Under the pieces are notes generated by a model that searched no databases, had not been told where the DNA came from, and was given only the letters and a program-made list of their open reading frames with translations. From positions 62,001 to 126,000 of the forward strand of contig DASRDB010000022.1 of the NCBI GenBank assembly GCA_035652815.1: a DNA stretch of 64,000 bases, written 5' to 3'. A program made the position numbers and the translations under genes. The DNA is from DASRDB01 sp035652815 (GTDB taxonomy: Bacteria > Chloroflexota > Ktedonobacteria > Ktedonobacterales > Ktedonobacteraceae). This document shows positions 9,269 through 17,421 of this stretch, in pieces. Position 1 is the first letter of the stretch. Each line of letters starts with the position of its first letter.

Positions 9269-9332
9269 ATAACAGGGGATTCTTGTCCTGTGTCCTCCTG
9301 ATAACAAGGGGTTCTCGTCCTGTGTCATCCTG
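9269..9332. repeat. Imperfect tandem duplication of a 32-base unit
   Basis: Two adjacent 32-base units (9269-9300 and 9301-9332) differ at four positions. The second unit runs into the left arm of the inverted repeat at 9323-9403. The shared core GTCCTGTGTC shows that the duplication includes part of the dispersed hairpin element. Confidence 0.7.
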
Positions 9333-9403
9333 AGCGCGGCGAAGGATCTGCTTCATCAAGCGTGTGCCAGCGCTGGAGATCCTTCGCCGCGCTCAGGATG
9401 ACA
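9323..9403. repeat. Dispersed inverted repeat, copy 1
   Basis: Perfect 27-base arms (9323-9349 and 9377-9403) flank a 27-base spacer. The arm carries the family core GTCATCCTGAGCGC, here followed by GGCGAAGGATC. It lies in a 410-base gap between the response regulator and the ABC exporter genes. The same family recurs at 22866, 28589, 34271, 45534 and 51209. Confidence 0.9.
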
Positions 9404-9480
9404 TCTGGAGGCAGGTGCGTAATAGCTCGATAGGTATTTCTTCGCATACACTGTGCCCCGTTCTCCTGGAAAGCTGCAAC

Positions 9481-9549
9481 TTTTTGGAAGTTTTTCCGAT
9501 GCTGTTTAATCGCTTGAACAGTAGACTTCCATCAAGAAAAATTTCCTAA
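9481..9549 (+). promoter_or_regulatory. Leader-like conserved element, copy A (possible 16-codon leader)
   Basis: The segment shares GAAGTTTTTCCGATGCTG (9487-9504) and TTGAACAGTAGACTT (9516-9530) with 13169-13210, although the downstream genes are unrelated. An ATG at 9499 opens a 16-codon frame (MLFNRLNSRL...) ending at 9549, 29 bases before the ABC ATPase start. Both copies encode a peptide with M-L-x3-LNSRL. It could be a leader peptide, a protein-binding site or an mRNA structure; the short arms GGAAGT and ACTTCC in this copy could pair. Confidence 0.45.
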
Positions 9550-9578
9550 AAAGAGCATGGACCATTGGAGAACACACT

Positions 9579-10502
9579 ATGGAACTGAACATTCAACATG
9601 TCGGGAAACGCTATCGCGGGAATGTATGGGGACTACGCGATTTTAATCTGGTGCTTGGCCCCTGTGTGTTAGGGCTGTTAGGGCCAAATGGTGCCGGGAA
9701 ATCGACCCTTATGCGTATCCTGGCAACTATCACGAAAGCAAGCGAAGGAAAGGTCACCTGGAATGGTGTGAATATTGCTCGCGAGCCAGATAGCCTGCGG
9801 GCAGTTCTGGGATATCTTCCCCAGGATTTCGGCGTCTATCCCCATCTTAATGCCATCGAATTTCTCACCTATATGGCTGCACTCAAGGGCGTGAAAGGCA
9901 GCGCCGGACGCCAGCGCATCGACGAACTGCTTCAGGTCGTTAACCTGACTGAGGCGCGCAAACGCCTGCTCGGAGGCTATTCCGGCGGCATGAAACAGCG
10001 CATCGGCATCGCGCAGGCATTATTGAACGACCCACAACTGCTCATTGTGGACGAGCCGACCGTCGGCCTGGACCCGGAAGAGCGGGCGCGTTTTCGTACC
10101 CTCCTCTCTGATCTCGCTGGCGAGCGCATCGTGATTCTCTCCACGCATATCGTCTCGGATGTAGAAGCAACAGCGACTTACGTCGTGATTATGAATCACG
10201 GTCGTCTGTTGATACAGAGCAGCCCCGAGGCACTGCTTGGCATGGTCGAAGAGAAGGTATGGGAATGGGTGATTCCCAGCCATGACCTGTCTGCCGTCAG
10301 GGAGCGATACACAATTAGCAGCAGTATTCGCCGCAGCGATGGAGTGCATATCCGTGTCATCTCTGATATCCCTCCCAGTTCCAGTGCCATAACAGTCCCA
10401 CCGACGATGGAAGATGCTTACCTGTATTGCATCGCGGCGCACGCCCCTATCCATACAGAAACCGCTGTGGGGCATGATACCAGCCAGAGGATGGAGGTAT
10501 AA
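9579..10502 (+). CDS. ABC transporter ATP-binding protein
   Basis: This is a 307-residue ABC ATPase of the ABC-2 exporter type. The Walker A is GPNGAGKST (about residues 37-45), the signature is YSGGMKQRIGIAQALL, and the Walker B is LLIVDEPTVGLDPEER, followed by the switch histidine in LSTHIVSD. About 90 C-terminal residues beyond the ATPase core are variable and may bind the permease. It hydrolyses ATP to drive the membrane partner encoded one base downstream. The ATG at 9579 follows GGAG. It probably forms an operon with the permease and the DUF4097-like gene, downstream of the kinase/regulator pair. Confidence 0.92.
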   Translation: MELNIQHVGKRYRGNVWGLRDFNLVLGPCVLGLLGPNGAGKSTLMRILATITKASEGKVTWNGVNIAREPDSLRAVLGYLPQDFGVYPHLNAIEFLTYMAALKGVKGSAGRQRIDELLQVVNLTEARKRLLGGYSGGMKQRIGIAQALLNDPQLLIVDEPTVGLDPEERARFRTLLSDLAGERIVILSTHIVSDVEATATYVVIMNHGRLLIQSSPEALLGMVEEKVWEWVIPSHDLSAVRERYTISSSIRRSDGVHIRVISDIPPSSSAITVPPTMEDAYLYCIAAHAPIHTETAVGHDTSQRMEV

Positions 10503-10503
10503 C

Positions 10504-12105
10504 ATGAACCGTTTGGGTATAGTGTATCAGCTTGCGCTGGCCGATTATCTGGAGCGTGCGCGGCGCTCAAGTTTCCTTATTGTGCTGGGACTGACAGTTG
10601 CCGCAGGGTACTTCTACCTGCCCGCCAATTCTGCCAATACAAAAACACTGGCTTTCACGATTTCCTTTGGCGGCCCTGCCATCTGGTATCGCGGCGTCTA
10701 TAACTCTGCCTGGGTGGGAACTCAGGTTGCCCTCTTTGCTACCCTCTGGCTGAGCTTGATTGGTTTTTACCTTGTCAAGAATACGCTCGAGCGAGATATT
10801 CGCACAGGAGTAGGGCAAATCATTGCTACCACACCTCTCACAAAGGCACAGTATACATTCGGAAAAACACTGAGCAACTTTGCGGTTCTGGCAACGATGA
10901 CGCTGGTTCTTGTGGTAGCGGCTGGAGTCATGCAACTGGTTCGCGCGGAAGATATGCACATTGATCTGTGGGCCTTGCTCAGCCCATTTGTGTTTCTTAT
11001 GCTCCCGGCAATGGCGGTAGTAGCGGCAATAGCCGTCCTGTTTGAAACGATAGGCTGGCTGCGTGGCACATTGGGTAACGTCGTTTACTTCTTCCTGATC
11101 GGTGCTATCATCACGATCACTGCTACGGAGAACACAGGCCCAGTAGGCGACCTGCTCGGCTCAAATTTTACCATCCAACAAATGCAAATGGGGGTAAAGG
11201 CGGCGGTACCCGGATATGACGGGAACTTTGACTACGGCACACGCTTTGGCACGACACTCTTTCACACCTTTCCCTGGCAAGGCATGCAGTGGACCCAGGA
11301 GATCGTGTTGAGCCGCTTGCTCTGGGTTGGTATAGCGCTCGTTATTGCATCAGGTGCGGCCCTCTTTTTTACACGCTTCGATTCTGCCTCTGAAAAGCAA
11401 AAGCGAGTCGCAAGCGTGGTGACGCCAGAAGTTTTTCCTGTGCTGGAGCAGGATGTTCCTCTACATAACCAGGTACATCTCACATCGTTGCCCAGACAAA
11501 GAGGGGCCATGCGATGGGGAGCGATCCTGGTCAGCGAATTCCGTCTGCTGTTGAAGGCGCTTCCCTGGTGGTGGTTCATCGGTGCAGCGGCGCTCATCGT
11601 ACTCTGTCTCTTCCTGCCATTCGCTGTTGCGCTCGGCTACCTCTTCCCGCTTGCCTGGCTCTGGTGCTTGCCCATCTGGTCGGGGCTAGGAAGCCGGGAG
11701 ACACGTTATCACACCGGACAACTCGTCTTTTCCACATCTCATCCGCTTGTGCGCCAGTTGCCCATGCAGTGGCTGGCCGGGGTCGTGATCGCGCTGCTCG
11801 CTGCCAGTGGAATGATCGGCCAGTTCGTCTTCCTGAGTGACTGGTCGGGCCTATTGGTGCTGGGGATCGGGGCCATCTTTGTTCCAGCGTTAGCGCTGGC
11901 TGCTGGCATCTGGACAGGCAATAGCAGGCTTTTTGAGGTGATCTTTGTGGTGTTGTGGTACGTAGGCGGCATCAATCACCTTGCTGCGCTGAATTTTATG
12001 ACGAGTACAGATAGCACGCTGCGTATTCCGCTTGCATATGCGCTGGCAGCAGCTTTGCTCCTTTCCCTGGCATTTATTGGCAGACGGCGACAGCTTCAGG
12101 TGTAA
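10504..12105 (+). CDS. ABC-2 type permease
   Basis: This is a 533-residue integral membrane protein with about twelve hydrophobic segments in two halves, joined by a polar loop near residues 290-345. ATG 10504 is chosen because it follows GGAGGTATAAC directly after the ATPase stop; the frame is open 90 bases further upstream but inside the ATPase gene. The N-terminal half has the region GTQVALFATLWLSLIGFYLV followed by NTLERDIRTGVGQII, as in exporters of the GldA/NosY type. It is the membrane half of the exporter; the substrate is unknown. Confidence 0.88.
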   Translation: MNRLGIVYQLALADYLERARRSSFLIVLGLTVAAGYFYLPANSANTKTLAFTISFGGPAIWYRGVYNSAWVGTQVALFATLWLSLIGFYLVKNTLERDIRTGVGQIIATTPLTKAQYTFGKTLSNFAVLATMTLVLVVAAGVMQLVRAEDMHIDLWALLSPFVFLMLPAMAVVAAIAVLFETIGWLRGTLGNVVYFFLIGAIITITATENTGPVGDLLGSNFTIQQMQMGVKAAVPGYDGNFDYGTRFGTTLFHTFPWQGMQWTQEIVLSRLLWVGIALVIASGAALFFTRFDSASEKQKRVASVVTPEVFPVLEQDVPLHNQVHLTSLPRQRGAMRWGAILVSEFRLLLKALPWWWFIGAAALIVLCLFLPFAVALGYLFPLAWLWCLPIWSGLGSRETRYHTGQLVFSTSHPLVRQLPMQWLAGVVIALLAASGMIGQFVFLSDWSGLLVLGIGAIFVPALALAAGIWTGNSRLFEVIFVVLWYVGGINHLAALNFMTSTDSTLRIPLAYALAAALLLSLAFIGRRRQLQV

Positions 12106-12164
12106 CGGACTCTGCTTTCGTCGATGATACTTTCTGCATTTCTTCAGAAAGGAAGAAAAATTAC

Positions 12165-13043
12165 ATGCAAAATAGTATGTATGAAGAAACATATGGAAGC
12201 GGCAACATTCCTCAATATAAGAAGCCGGAGCGCCGTCGCGCCGGACGCATAGTCATGTTCGTCGTCATTGCTTGGATACTGTCATTGCTGCTCGTTGGGG
12301 GATTAGTTTTCGTTGTGCGCCTGCTCAATCCTACCCCTGTACGTACCATAACGGAGACACGCATCTTTAACCTCGCGGCTGGTATGCAGCCCACGCTTAT
12401 AGTGACGAATGATCAAGGCTTTGTTCATGTGCATGCTGGCACTGGCAACACTATCACCGTCACCACAACGAAAGTGGGCGACAGCTATGGCGCGAGTCCC
12501 GACGATTTCAAAGTAAGTTACATTCAACATGGCAATACCATCATTATTCAGGTCAATAATGACAGCATCCACCTTTTCGACTTCAGCAATAGTAGTCAAG
12601 CTGATCTAGACGTGACGGTACCGGCCAGAAGCGACCTGCAACTGGAAACCGATTCGGGGGACATTACCGCGAATGGGATTAATGGCAAGATGACTTTGAC
12701 CAGCAATTCAGGCTCTTTGCAGGCGACGGAGGACTCTCTCGACAGTGGCTCTCGATTGACGACAGATAGCGGGAACATTACCATGCGCGGCTCCATCGGC
12801 GCTACCGGCAATTATCTGTTCCAATCCAACTCAGGGACGATTGATGTAACCTTGCCAGCCAGCACGAGCTTCCATGCCAGGCTTGCGAGCAACTCCGGGA
12901 GCATTACTAATGAGTTTCCCCTTGCTAACGCACATCAGCCGGGAAGCAATGACCGAACAGTTATCGGCGATGTAGGCGTTTCTCCCCAGGCAACCCTCAC
13001 CATGCAAAGCGATTCAGGCTCGCTTAACTTGAGCCACCTGTAG
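12165..13043 (+). CDS. Membrane-anchored DUF4097-like beta-helix protein
   Basis: This is a 292-residue protein. A short basic cytoplasmic head (to about residue 27) is followed by one membrane helix (IVMFVVIAWILSLLLVGGLV). The outer domain is made of repeated short beta units with the recurring pattern D/N-S-G-x-I/L (ETDSGDITANGI, TSNSGSLQATE, TTDSGNITMRG, QSNSGTIDVTLP, ASNSGSITNEF, QSDSGSLNL). This is the DUF4097 right-handed beta-helix often encoded beside envelope-stress regulators and ABC exporters. It lies 59 bases after the permease with a good ribosome-binding site (AAGGAAG). A sensory or structural envelope role is likely but unproven. Confidence 0.82.
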   Translation: MQNSMYEETYGSGNIPQYKKPERRRAGRIVMFVVIAWILSLLLVGGLVFVVRLLNPTPVRTITETRIFNLAAGMQPTLIVTNDQGFVHVHAGTGNTITVTTTKVGDSYGASPDDFKVSYIQHGNTIIIQVNNDSIHLFDFSNSSQADLDVTVPARSDLQLETDSGDITANGINGKMTLTSNSGSLQATEDSLDSGSRLTTDSGNITMRGSIGATGNYLFQSNSGTIDVTLPASTSFHARLASNSGSITNEFPLANAHQPGSNDRTVIGDVGVSPQATLTMQSDSGSLNLSHL

Positions 13044-13162
13044 ACCATCACAACCTGTCCAGTGCATCGGGAAAAATGCTCAATTCGCAATTTCTCTTAG
13101 ATACGAAGGGAAGTGGGAGCTATGAGAAGAAAGGCTCTTCCCCACGCAATAAGAGGATAAAT

Positions 13163-13210
13163 TTTTTAGAAGTTTTTCCGATGCTGCTGAAGCTTTTGAA
13201 CAGTAGACTT
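13163..13210 (+). promoter_or_regulatory. Leader-like conserved element, copy B
   Basis: This is the second copy of the element at 9481-9549. It keeps GAAGTTTTTCCGATGCTG (13169-13186) and TTGAACAGTAGACTT (13196-13210). The ATG at 13181 opens a frame M-L-L-K-L-LNSRL that runs to 13273 and overlaps the start of the oxidoreductase gene (ATG 13236) in another frame. Spacing to the downstream gene start is similar in both copies (55-80 bases), which favours a role in expression of the next gene. Confidence 0.45.
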
Positions 13211-13235
13211 GAAAAGAAAAAGGAGCAAGAAGAAC

Positions 13236-14162
13236 ATGCCGCAGCACCAGTTTCGTTTTGGCGTTGTCGCTGAATATACGCAATCACGGCAGGACTGGAT
13301 ATCCAAAGCGCAGCGCATTGAGGAACTAGGATATACCTCTTTTTTGGTACCGGACCACCTGGATAGAGATATTGCTCCCATCGCAGCCATGATGAGCGCC
13401 GTTCAAGCTACATCCTCTGTGCGTGTAGGTAGTTTTGTCTTTAACAACGATCTCAGGCATCCTGTCGTGCTTGCGAAAGAAGTTGCAACACTCGATATGC
13501 TTTCTGGCGGGCGATTCGAATTTGGCATTGGTTCCGGGTACAGACTAGCGAATTATGAGCAAATGGGCATTCCCTTCGATGCAGCAGGCGTTCGTTTGAG
13601 CCGTCTGGAAGAGGCGCTACACATCATCAAAGGCTTTTTTACTGGGGAACCTATCTCCTTTACTGGTCGCTACTATGCTGTCAGTAATCTACAAGGCACA
13701 CCCAGGCCCATTCAGCAGCCGTATCCACCGATCTATATTGGTGGAGGCGGCAGGCGTGTTCTTTCAATTGCTGCAAGAGAAGCGAATATCGTGGGTTTCA
13801 CGCCGAAAAGCACGCCGACTGGCCTGGACATGGGAACAGCGACGGAGGAGGCCACAATAGAGAAGGTGGAGTGGGTGCGACAGGCAGCCGGGCATCGCCT
13901 GGCTGAGTTGGAACTCAGCATCATTACCTTCATCGTTGCCGTTAGCGACCGGCGCGAGGTTCTAGCTCGCCAGCTAGCAGAACCTCTTGGCTTATCGTCA
14001 GAGCAGGTATTACGCTCTCCGCACATGCTCATTGGCTCTGTCACTCAGATAACGGAGCAACTTCAGATGCAGCGCGAGCGCTTTGGCATATCGTACATCA
14101 AGGTGCCTGAAGCACATATGGAGAAGCTTGCACCAGTAGTTGCCCTCATGACAGGCAGATAA
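13236..14162 (+). CDS. LLM-class F420-type oxidoreductase
   Basis: This is a 308-residue TIM-barrel protein of the luciferase-like monooxygenase family. The N-terminal FRFGVVAEYTQSRQDWISKA, the LVPDHLDRDIAPIAAM segment, LDMLSGGRFEFGIGSGYRL (flavin/F420 phosphate region) and YPPIYIGGGGRRVLSIAARE are typical of the TIGR03621-like F420-dependent group. It probably uses reduced coenzyme F420 to oxidise or reduce an unknown organic substrate. ATG 13236 follows AGGAG; an upstream TTG at 13209 lies inside the leader-like element and is unlikely. It is separated from the DUF4097 gene by about 190 bases and may start its own transcript. Confidence 0.88.
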   Translation: MPQHQFRFGVVAEYTQSRQDWISKAQRIEELGYTSFLVPDHLDRDIAPIAAMMSAVQATSSVRVGSFVFNNDLRHPVVLAKEVATLDMLSGGRFEFGIGSGYRLANYEQMGIPFDAAGVRLSRLEEALHIIKGFFTGEPISFTGRYYAVSNLQGTPRPIQQPYPPIYIGGGGRRVLSIAAREANIVGFTPKSTPTGLDMGTATEEATIEKVEWVRQAAGHRLAELELSIITFIVAVSDRREVLARQLAEPLGLSSEQVLRSPHMLIGSVTQITEQLQMQRERFGISYIKVPEAHMEKLAPVVALMTGR

Positions 14163-14221
14163 CCGTAACTTCTGACATTTCAACCATCTCTTGTATCATA
14201 ACTTTTTCAAGGAACACAACT

Positions 14222-15034
14222 ATGCAAGAAAAAAGTGTGGAGACATTAATATCCAGACATCCTCTAGATAAAACTCACTCCTGGTGGAGGCAGGCAGCCT
14301 ATTATGTGGTCTGCGGTCTGCGTATCTGTCGCAAAGATATTGCTGGATTGCTTACCCTGGCTGGTCTGTTTATGTTGCCACCTCTTGCCGCAGTGATTAT
14401 CGGGAGCCAACCCGGCTCATTTGCCTATTGGGTGGCGTGGGCATTGCCCTGGATCACGATCACGGTCGGCAATATCGCGGCGGTGCTTGCCATCGAGGCC
14501 CTGGATGAAGGCCAGCCGGTTATTCCGGGGAACATTCTCCCCGCCGCCATTCGCTGGTTGCCTCGCTACCTGTGGACGAACGGTATTACCACCGTCCTGT
14601 TTTGGGGTCTGTTTACGCCGCTCATGTGGCTGATTGGTCAGCAGACGAGCCGGTGGAACTGGCCTTCGTTCGCGCCAACGGCTATCCTGCTGCTTCCTAT
14701 GCTTTTCTGGCATGTGCGCCTGGTCTTCGCCACCTATGCGGCGATCGTGGACGATCAACCAGGCTTGCGCTCGGTTCTCATTAGCCTGTGTCTGCCTCAG
14801 AAGCGGTGGAGAATGGTGGTGGCGGCCTTTGTCGGCTCGTTTCTGATCGTGGCCCCGCTGGCTGGCCCATTGTACCTGCTGATTCTTACCATCCACAACC
14901 CGGTGGTAGCAGGAGGATTTGAATGGGCGCTGGTCATGCCGATACGCCCATTGTTTATTGCGACCTTGCATGTGATCTATAAAGACTTGCGGCCTGTCCA
15001 CCTTATGCATGAGGTAAAGGTTCTGAGTTCATGA
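14222..15034 (+). CDS. Multi-pass membrane protein of unknown function
   Basis: This is a 270-residue protein with about six hydrophobic segments (GLLTLAGLFMLPPLAAVII, AYWVAWALPWITITVGNIAA, LFWGLFTPLMWLIG, PTAILLLPMLFWHVRLVFAT, VVAAFVGSFLIVAPLAGPLY and a weaker last one). The pattern, including the pair FWHVRLVFATYAAIVDD, loosely resembles DUF624-like or glycerophosphoryl-phosphodiesterase membrane-domain proteins, but no firm signature is seen. The ATG follows AAGGA at nine bases. It overlaps the next gene by four bases (ATGA), so the two are translationally coupled. Confidence 0.75.
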   Translation: MQEKSVETLISRHPLDKTHSWWRQAAYYVVCGLRICRKDIAGLLTLAGLFMLPPLAAVIIGSQPGSFAYWVAWALPWITITVGNIAAVLAIEALDEGQPVIPGNILPAAIRWLPRYLWTNGITTVLFWGLFTPLMWLIGQQTSRWNWPSFAPTAILLLPMLFWHVRLVFATYAAIVDDQPGLRSVLISLCLPQKRWRMVVAAFVGSFLIVAPLAGPLYLLILTIHNPVVAGGFEWALVMPIRPLFIATLHVIYKDLRPVHLMHEVKVLSS

Positions 15035-15399
15035 CGCTTTCCAAAATAAGTAGTATTGCGCTGATCCTTGTCCTCACCATCTGTTCTGGATTGGCAGATT
15101 CCCAGGGATTTGTCCATGCTGCCAATGTGTGGGATGGAGGGAAGATCGTCTGGATCGAAATCTTCAAATCAGCTCTGGGATTTTTTGGAGGTATTCTTCT
15201 GTACTGGGTAGCTATCAAATTTGTACAGGAGGTGCGTATCGCCTCGCCAGAAATTCAGACACTTGGCTGGTTTTCTGTCACAATTGTCGGTGTGGCCGTT
15301 TCTACGGGAAAGTTCTGGCAGTGGCAAATCATTGATAAACTGATCGGCATCTGTGTTCTGCTAGGAATGTGCTGGCTCTTACTCCGTATAAAGGCTTGA
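15031..15399 (+). CDS. Small membrane protein coupled to the upstream gene
   Basis: This 122-residue protein overlaps the preceding stop by four bases. The N-terminus (ISSIALILVLTICSGLADSQ) looks like a signal peptide or first helix. Further hydrophobic segments are IFKSALGFFGGILLYWVAIK, WFSVTIVGVAVSTGKFWQW and KLIGICVLLGMCWLLL. It is convergent with the TetR gene, with four bases between stops. No family was recognised; joint action with the 270-residue partner is likely from the coupling. Confidence 0.65.
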   Translation: MTLSKISSIALILVLTICSGLADSQGFVHAANVWDGGKIVWIEIFKSALGFFGGILLYWVAIKFVQEVRIASPEIQTLGWFSVTIVGVAVSTGKFWQWQIIDKLIGICVLLGMCWLLLRIKA

Positions 15400-15403
15400 A
15401 GCT

Positions 15404-15949
15404 TCAAGCAAAGGCCCGCTCGCTCGTTGGATGGGTAATCAGTGCATAATAAATCTCTCCCATTCGTTCTGGTGGATAAGGCATCTGATTGTCCAGCCAC
15501 CATTGGATGAGGGCAATAGATGAAGTGACGATGTGATAAGCCGCGATTTCGGGTGGAATAACGCTATTAGCCTGCGGCGTATGCTCGTTCAAAACATTTT
15601 GTGTTCCTACCTCGCTGATGCGTTGATAAAGCTGGCGGCTATCTAGTAAGACACGTATAACCTGGCTGTGCTGCTGAACGTAGCGAAACAAGAGCGTTCC
15701 CACCGTTTTTGGCTCAATATCTCCCGGGCAGAGCAAATCTATCAGTTCGTTTAAGACCACGTTGATGACATCGTTCAGGAGATCATCTTTATCGTGATAG
15801 TGGCGAAAAAAGGTCGCATAGCCAATATCCGCCCGCTCCGTGATATCGCGAATCGTCACAGCCTCGTAGCCCTTTTCCAGAGTTAAATCGATCAAAGCCT
15901 TCGCCAATAATTGTTGAGTGCGCCGGACCCTCCGGTCCTGAACCTCCAT
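15404..15949 (-). CDS. TetR-family transcriptional repressor
   Basis: This is a 181-residue regulator. The N-terminal helix-turn-helix is clear (VTIRDITERADIGYATFFRH, about residues 30-49, followed by YHDKDDLL). The C-terminal ligand-binding part is helical and ends near AYYALITHPTSE-like residues. ATG 15949 is chosen because GGAGGG precedes it; the frame continues to 15994 without a better site. It is divergent from the P450-SDR operon, and the perfect palindrome at 16041-16067 lies between them. It most likely represses itself and that operon and is released by a hydrophobic ligand. Confidence 0.88.
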   Translation of the reverse strand: MEVQDRRVRRTQQLLAKALIDLTLEKGYEAVTIRDITERADIGYATFFRHYHDKDDLLNDVINVVLNELIDLLCPGDIEPKTVGTLLFRYVQQHSQVIRVLLDSRQLYQRISEVGTQNVLNEHTPQANSVIPPEIAAYHIVTSSIALIQWWLDNQMPYPPERMGEIYYALITHPTSERAFA

Positions 15950-16040
15950 AGTTCCCTCCGCCAGTTCATTACGTGTCTGTAGTGAGGTAAGCATACCATA
16001 TTTTCACACAGATGAGTATCTTATCTTGATTTTTTAAGTT

Positions 16041-16067
16041 TCTTATGATATATATTATATCATAAGA
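16041..16067. promoter_or_regulatory. Perfect palindromic operator between TetR and P450 genes
   Basis: Arms TCTTATGATATA and TATATCATAAGA are perfectly complementary around TAT, giving a 27-base site. It lies 92 bases from the TetR start and 65 bases before the P450 start. A second, shorter palindrome, TGATATATCA, is at 16091-16100 and shares the TGATATA half. The placement is typical for a TetR dimer controlling both directions. Confidence 0.75.
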
Positions 16068-16131
16068 TATAGATAAGTTCAAAAGAGTGATGATATATCA
16101 CAACCATGAGTGAGAGGAAAGAGGGTCTTCC

Positions 16132-17394
16132 ATGTCTATAGCACGTGATGAACAAGCTTTGAAAGAACAGAGCAATTCTTGCCCGGTGAAGCATGACTCG
16201 CTTTCACAGCAAAAAACCTCTCGTGGTGAGGTGGGCAGTTCTCTGCCTATCGAACGTGATGAGCAGGGAGTATGGCAGGTATACGGTTTTGAAGAGGCGC
16301 GGGCGATCTTACGCAGCAGCGCGACGAAGCAGGCGGGCTTCAATGCCGAACACATAGAGAAAATTCCCGGTATAAAGAATCGGCCTATCCTGTACCTGGA
16401 GGGCAAGGAACACCAGCAGCAGCGCAAACAAACCGCTCGTTTCTTTACTCCTAAAACTGTCAGCACCAGCTATCGCCAGTTCATGGAGACGCTGGCAGAT
16501 CAGCTTGTCGATGAGCTACAGCGTAAGAAGCGTGTTGACCTGAGCCAGTTGAGTTTGAGGCTGGCGGTGCAGGTTGCCGCGCAGGTGGTAGGCGTGACCA
16601 ATAGTCGTCTCCCCGGCATGGAGAAGAGGCTCAACGCTTTCTTTCAACAACAGCACAGTCCTTCACGCCTGATTGCTCCTTTGCTGAAGTGGAAGCCGTT
16701 CGCGAAGCTCTACAGGATTTACAGGCAGCGGCATATGCTCACATTCTACTGGCTGGATGTCGAACCGGCTATTCGAGCGCGCAGGCGTCAGGCAAAAGAG
16801 GATGTGATTTCGCATCTACTCTCGCACAACTATAGCAATGCCGAGATATTAACGGAATGCGTCACTTACGCGGCGGCTGGTATGGTGACAACCCGCGAGT
16901 TTATCAGCATCGCCGCCTGGCATTTCCTGGAGCGTCCTGAGTTGCGCGAGCGTTACCTTGGCGCGCCAGAGGAGGAGCGACTTGAAATGCTTCATGAGAC
17001 GCTGCGCCTGGAACCGGTAGTAGGACACCTGTACCGACGCGCAACCGCCGATATCGCGCTTGAAAGCCAGGGACGGCAGGTCATCATTTCTGAAGGCGAT
17101 CTCATCAACATTCATATCTATGCTGCGAACGCGGATGAGAAGGTTGTGGGAGAGGAGCCATTAGCTCTTTGTCCTGGTCGGCCCATACATGGCGACCGCA
17201 TCCCCTCGATGTTGATGGGATTTGGCGACGGGCATCATCGCTGTCCCGGCGCGTATATCGCCATTCAGGAGACCGATATCTTCTTGCAGCGTCTGCTGGC
17301 CCTCAAGACCTTACACATTGAACGGCTTCCTGACGTTATCTGGAATGATATGACCACCGGCTATGAAATACGAAATTTTCGTATAGCCATATAA
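16132..17394 (+). CDS. Cytochrome P450
   Basis: This 420-residue soluble P450 has all three landmarks: the I-helix segment AAAGMVTTREF (about residue 245), the K-helix ExxR in HETLRLEPVVGH (about residue 288), and the heme-cysteine loop FGDGHHRCPGAYIAI (about residue 364). The family inserts one oxygen atom into an organic substrate using electrons from ferredoxin or flavodoxin, but no ferredoxin gene is adjacent. The usual acidic residue before the I-helix Thr is replaced by Val, which may alter proton delivery. The start follows GAGGG. The SDR gene follows by 27 bases, so the two probably act in sequence on one compound. Confidence 0.92.
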   Translation: MSIARDEQALKEQSNSCPVKHDSLSQQKTSRGEVGSSLPIERDEQGVWQVYGFEEARAILRSSATKQAGFNAEHIEKIPGIKNRPILYLEGKEHQQQRKQTARFFTPKTVSTSYRQFMETLADQLVDELQRKKRVDLSQLSLRLAVQVAAQVVGVTNSRLPGMEKRLNAFFQQQHSPSRLIAPLLKWKPFAKLYRIYRQRHMLTFYWLDVEPAIRARRRQAKEDVISHLLSHNYSNAEILTECVTYAAAGMVTTREFISIAAWHFLERPELRERYLGAPEEERLEMLHETLRLEPVVGHLYRRATADIALESQGRQVIISEGDLINIHIYAANADEKVVGEEPLALCPGRPIHGDRIPSMLMGFGDGHHRCPGAYIAIQETDIFLQRLLALKTLHIERLPDVIWNDMTTGYEIRNFRIAI

Positions 17395-17421
17395 TAAGCA
17401 GATTGCATTGAGGAGGGAGTT

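Noticed and set aside
9323..9403. Insertion sequence ends
   Set aside because: The inverted arms enclose only 27 bases and no transposase gene is found at any of the six copies.
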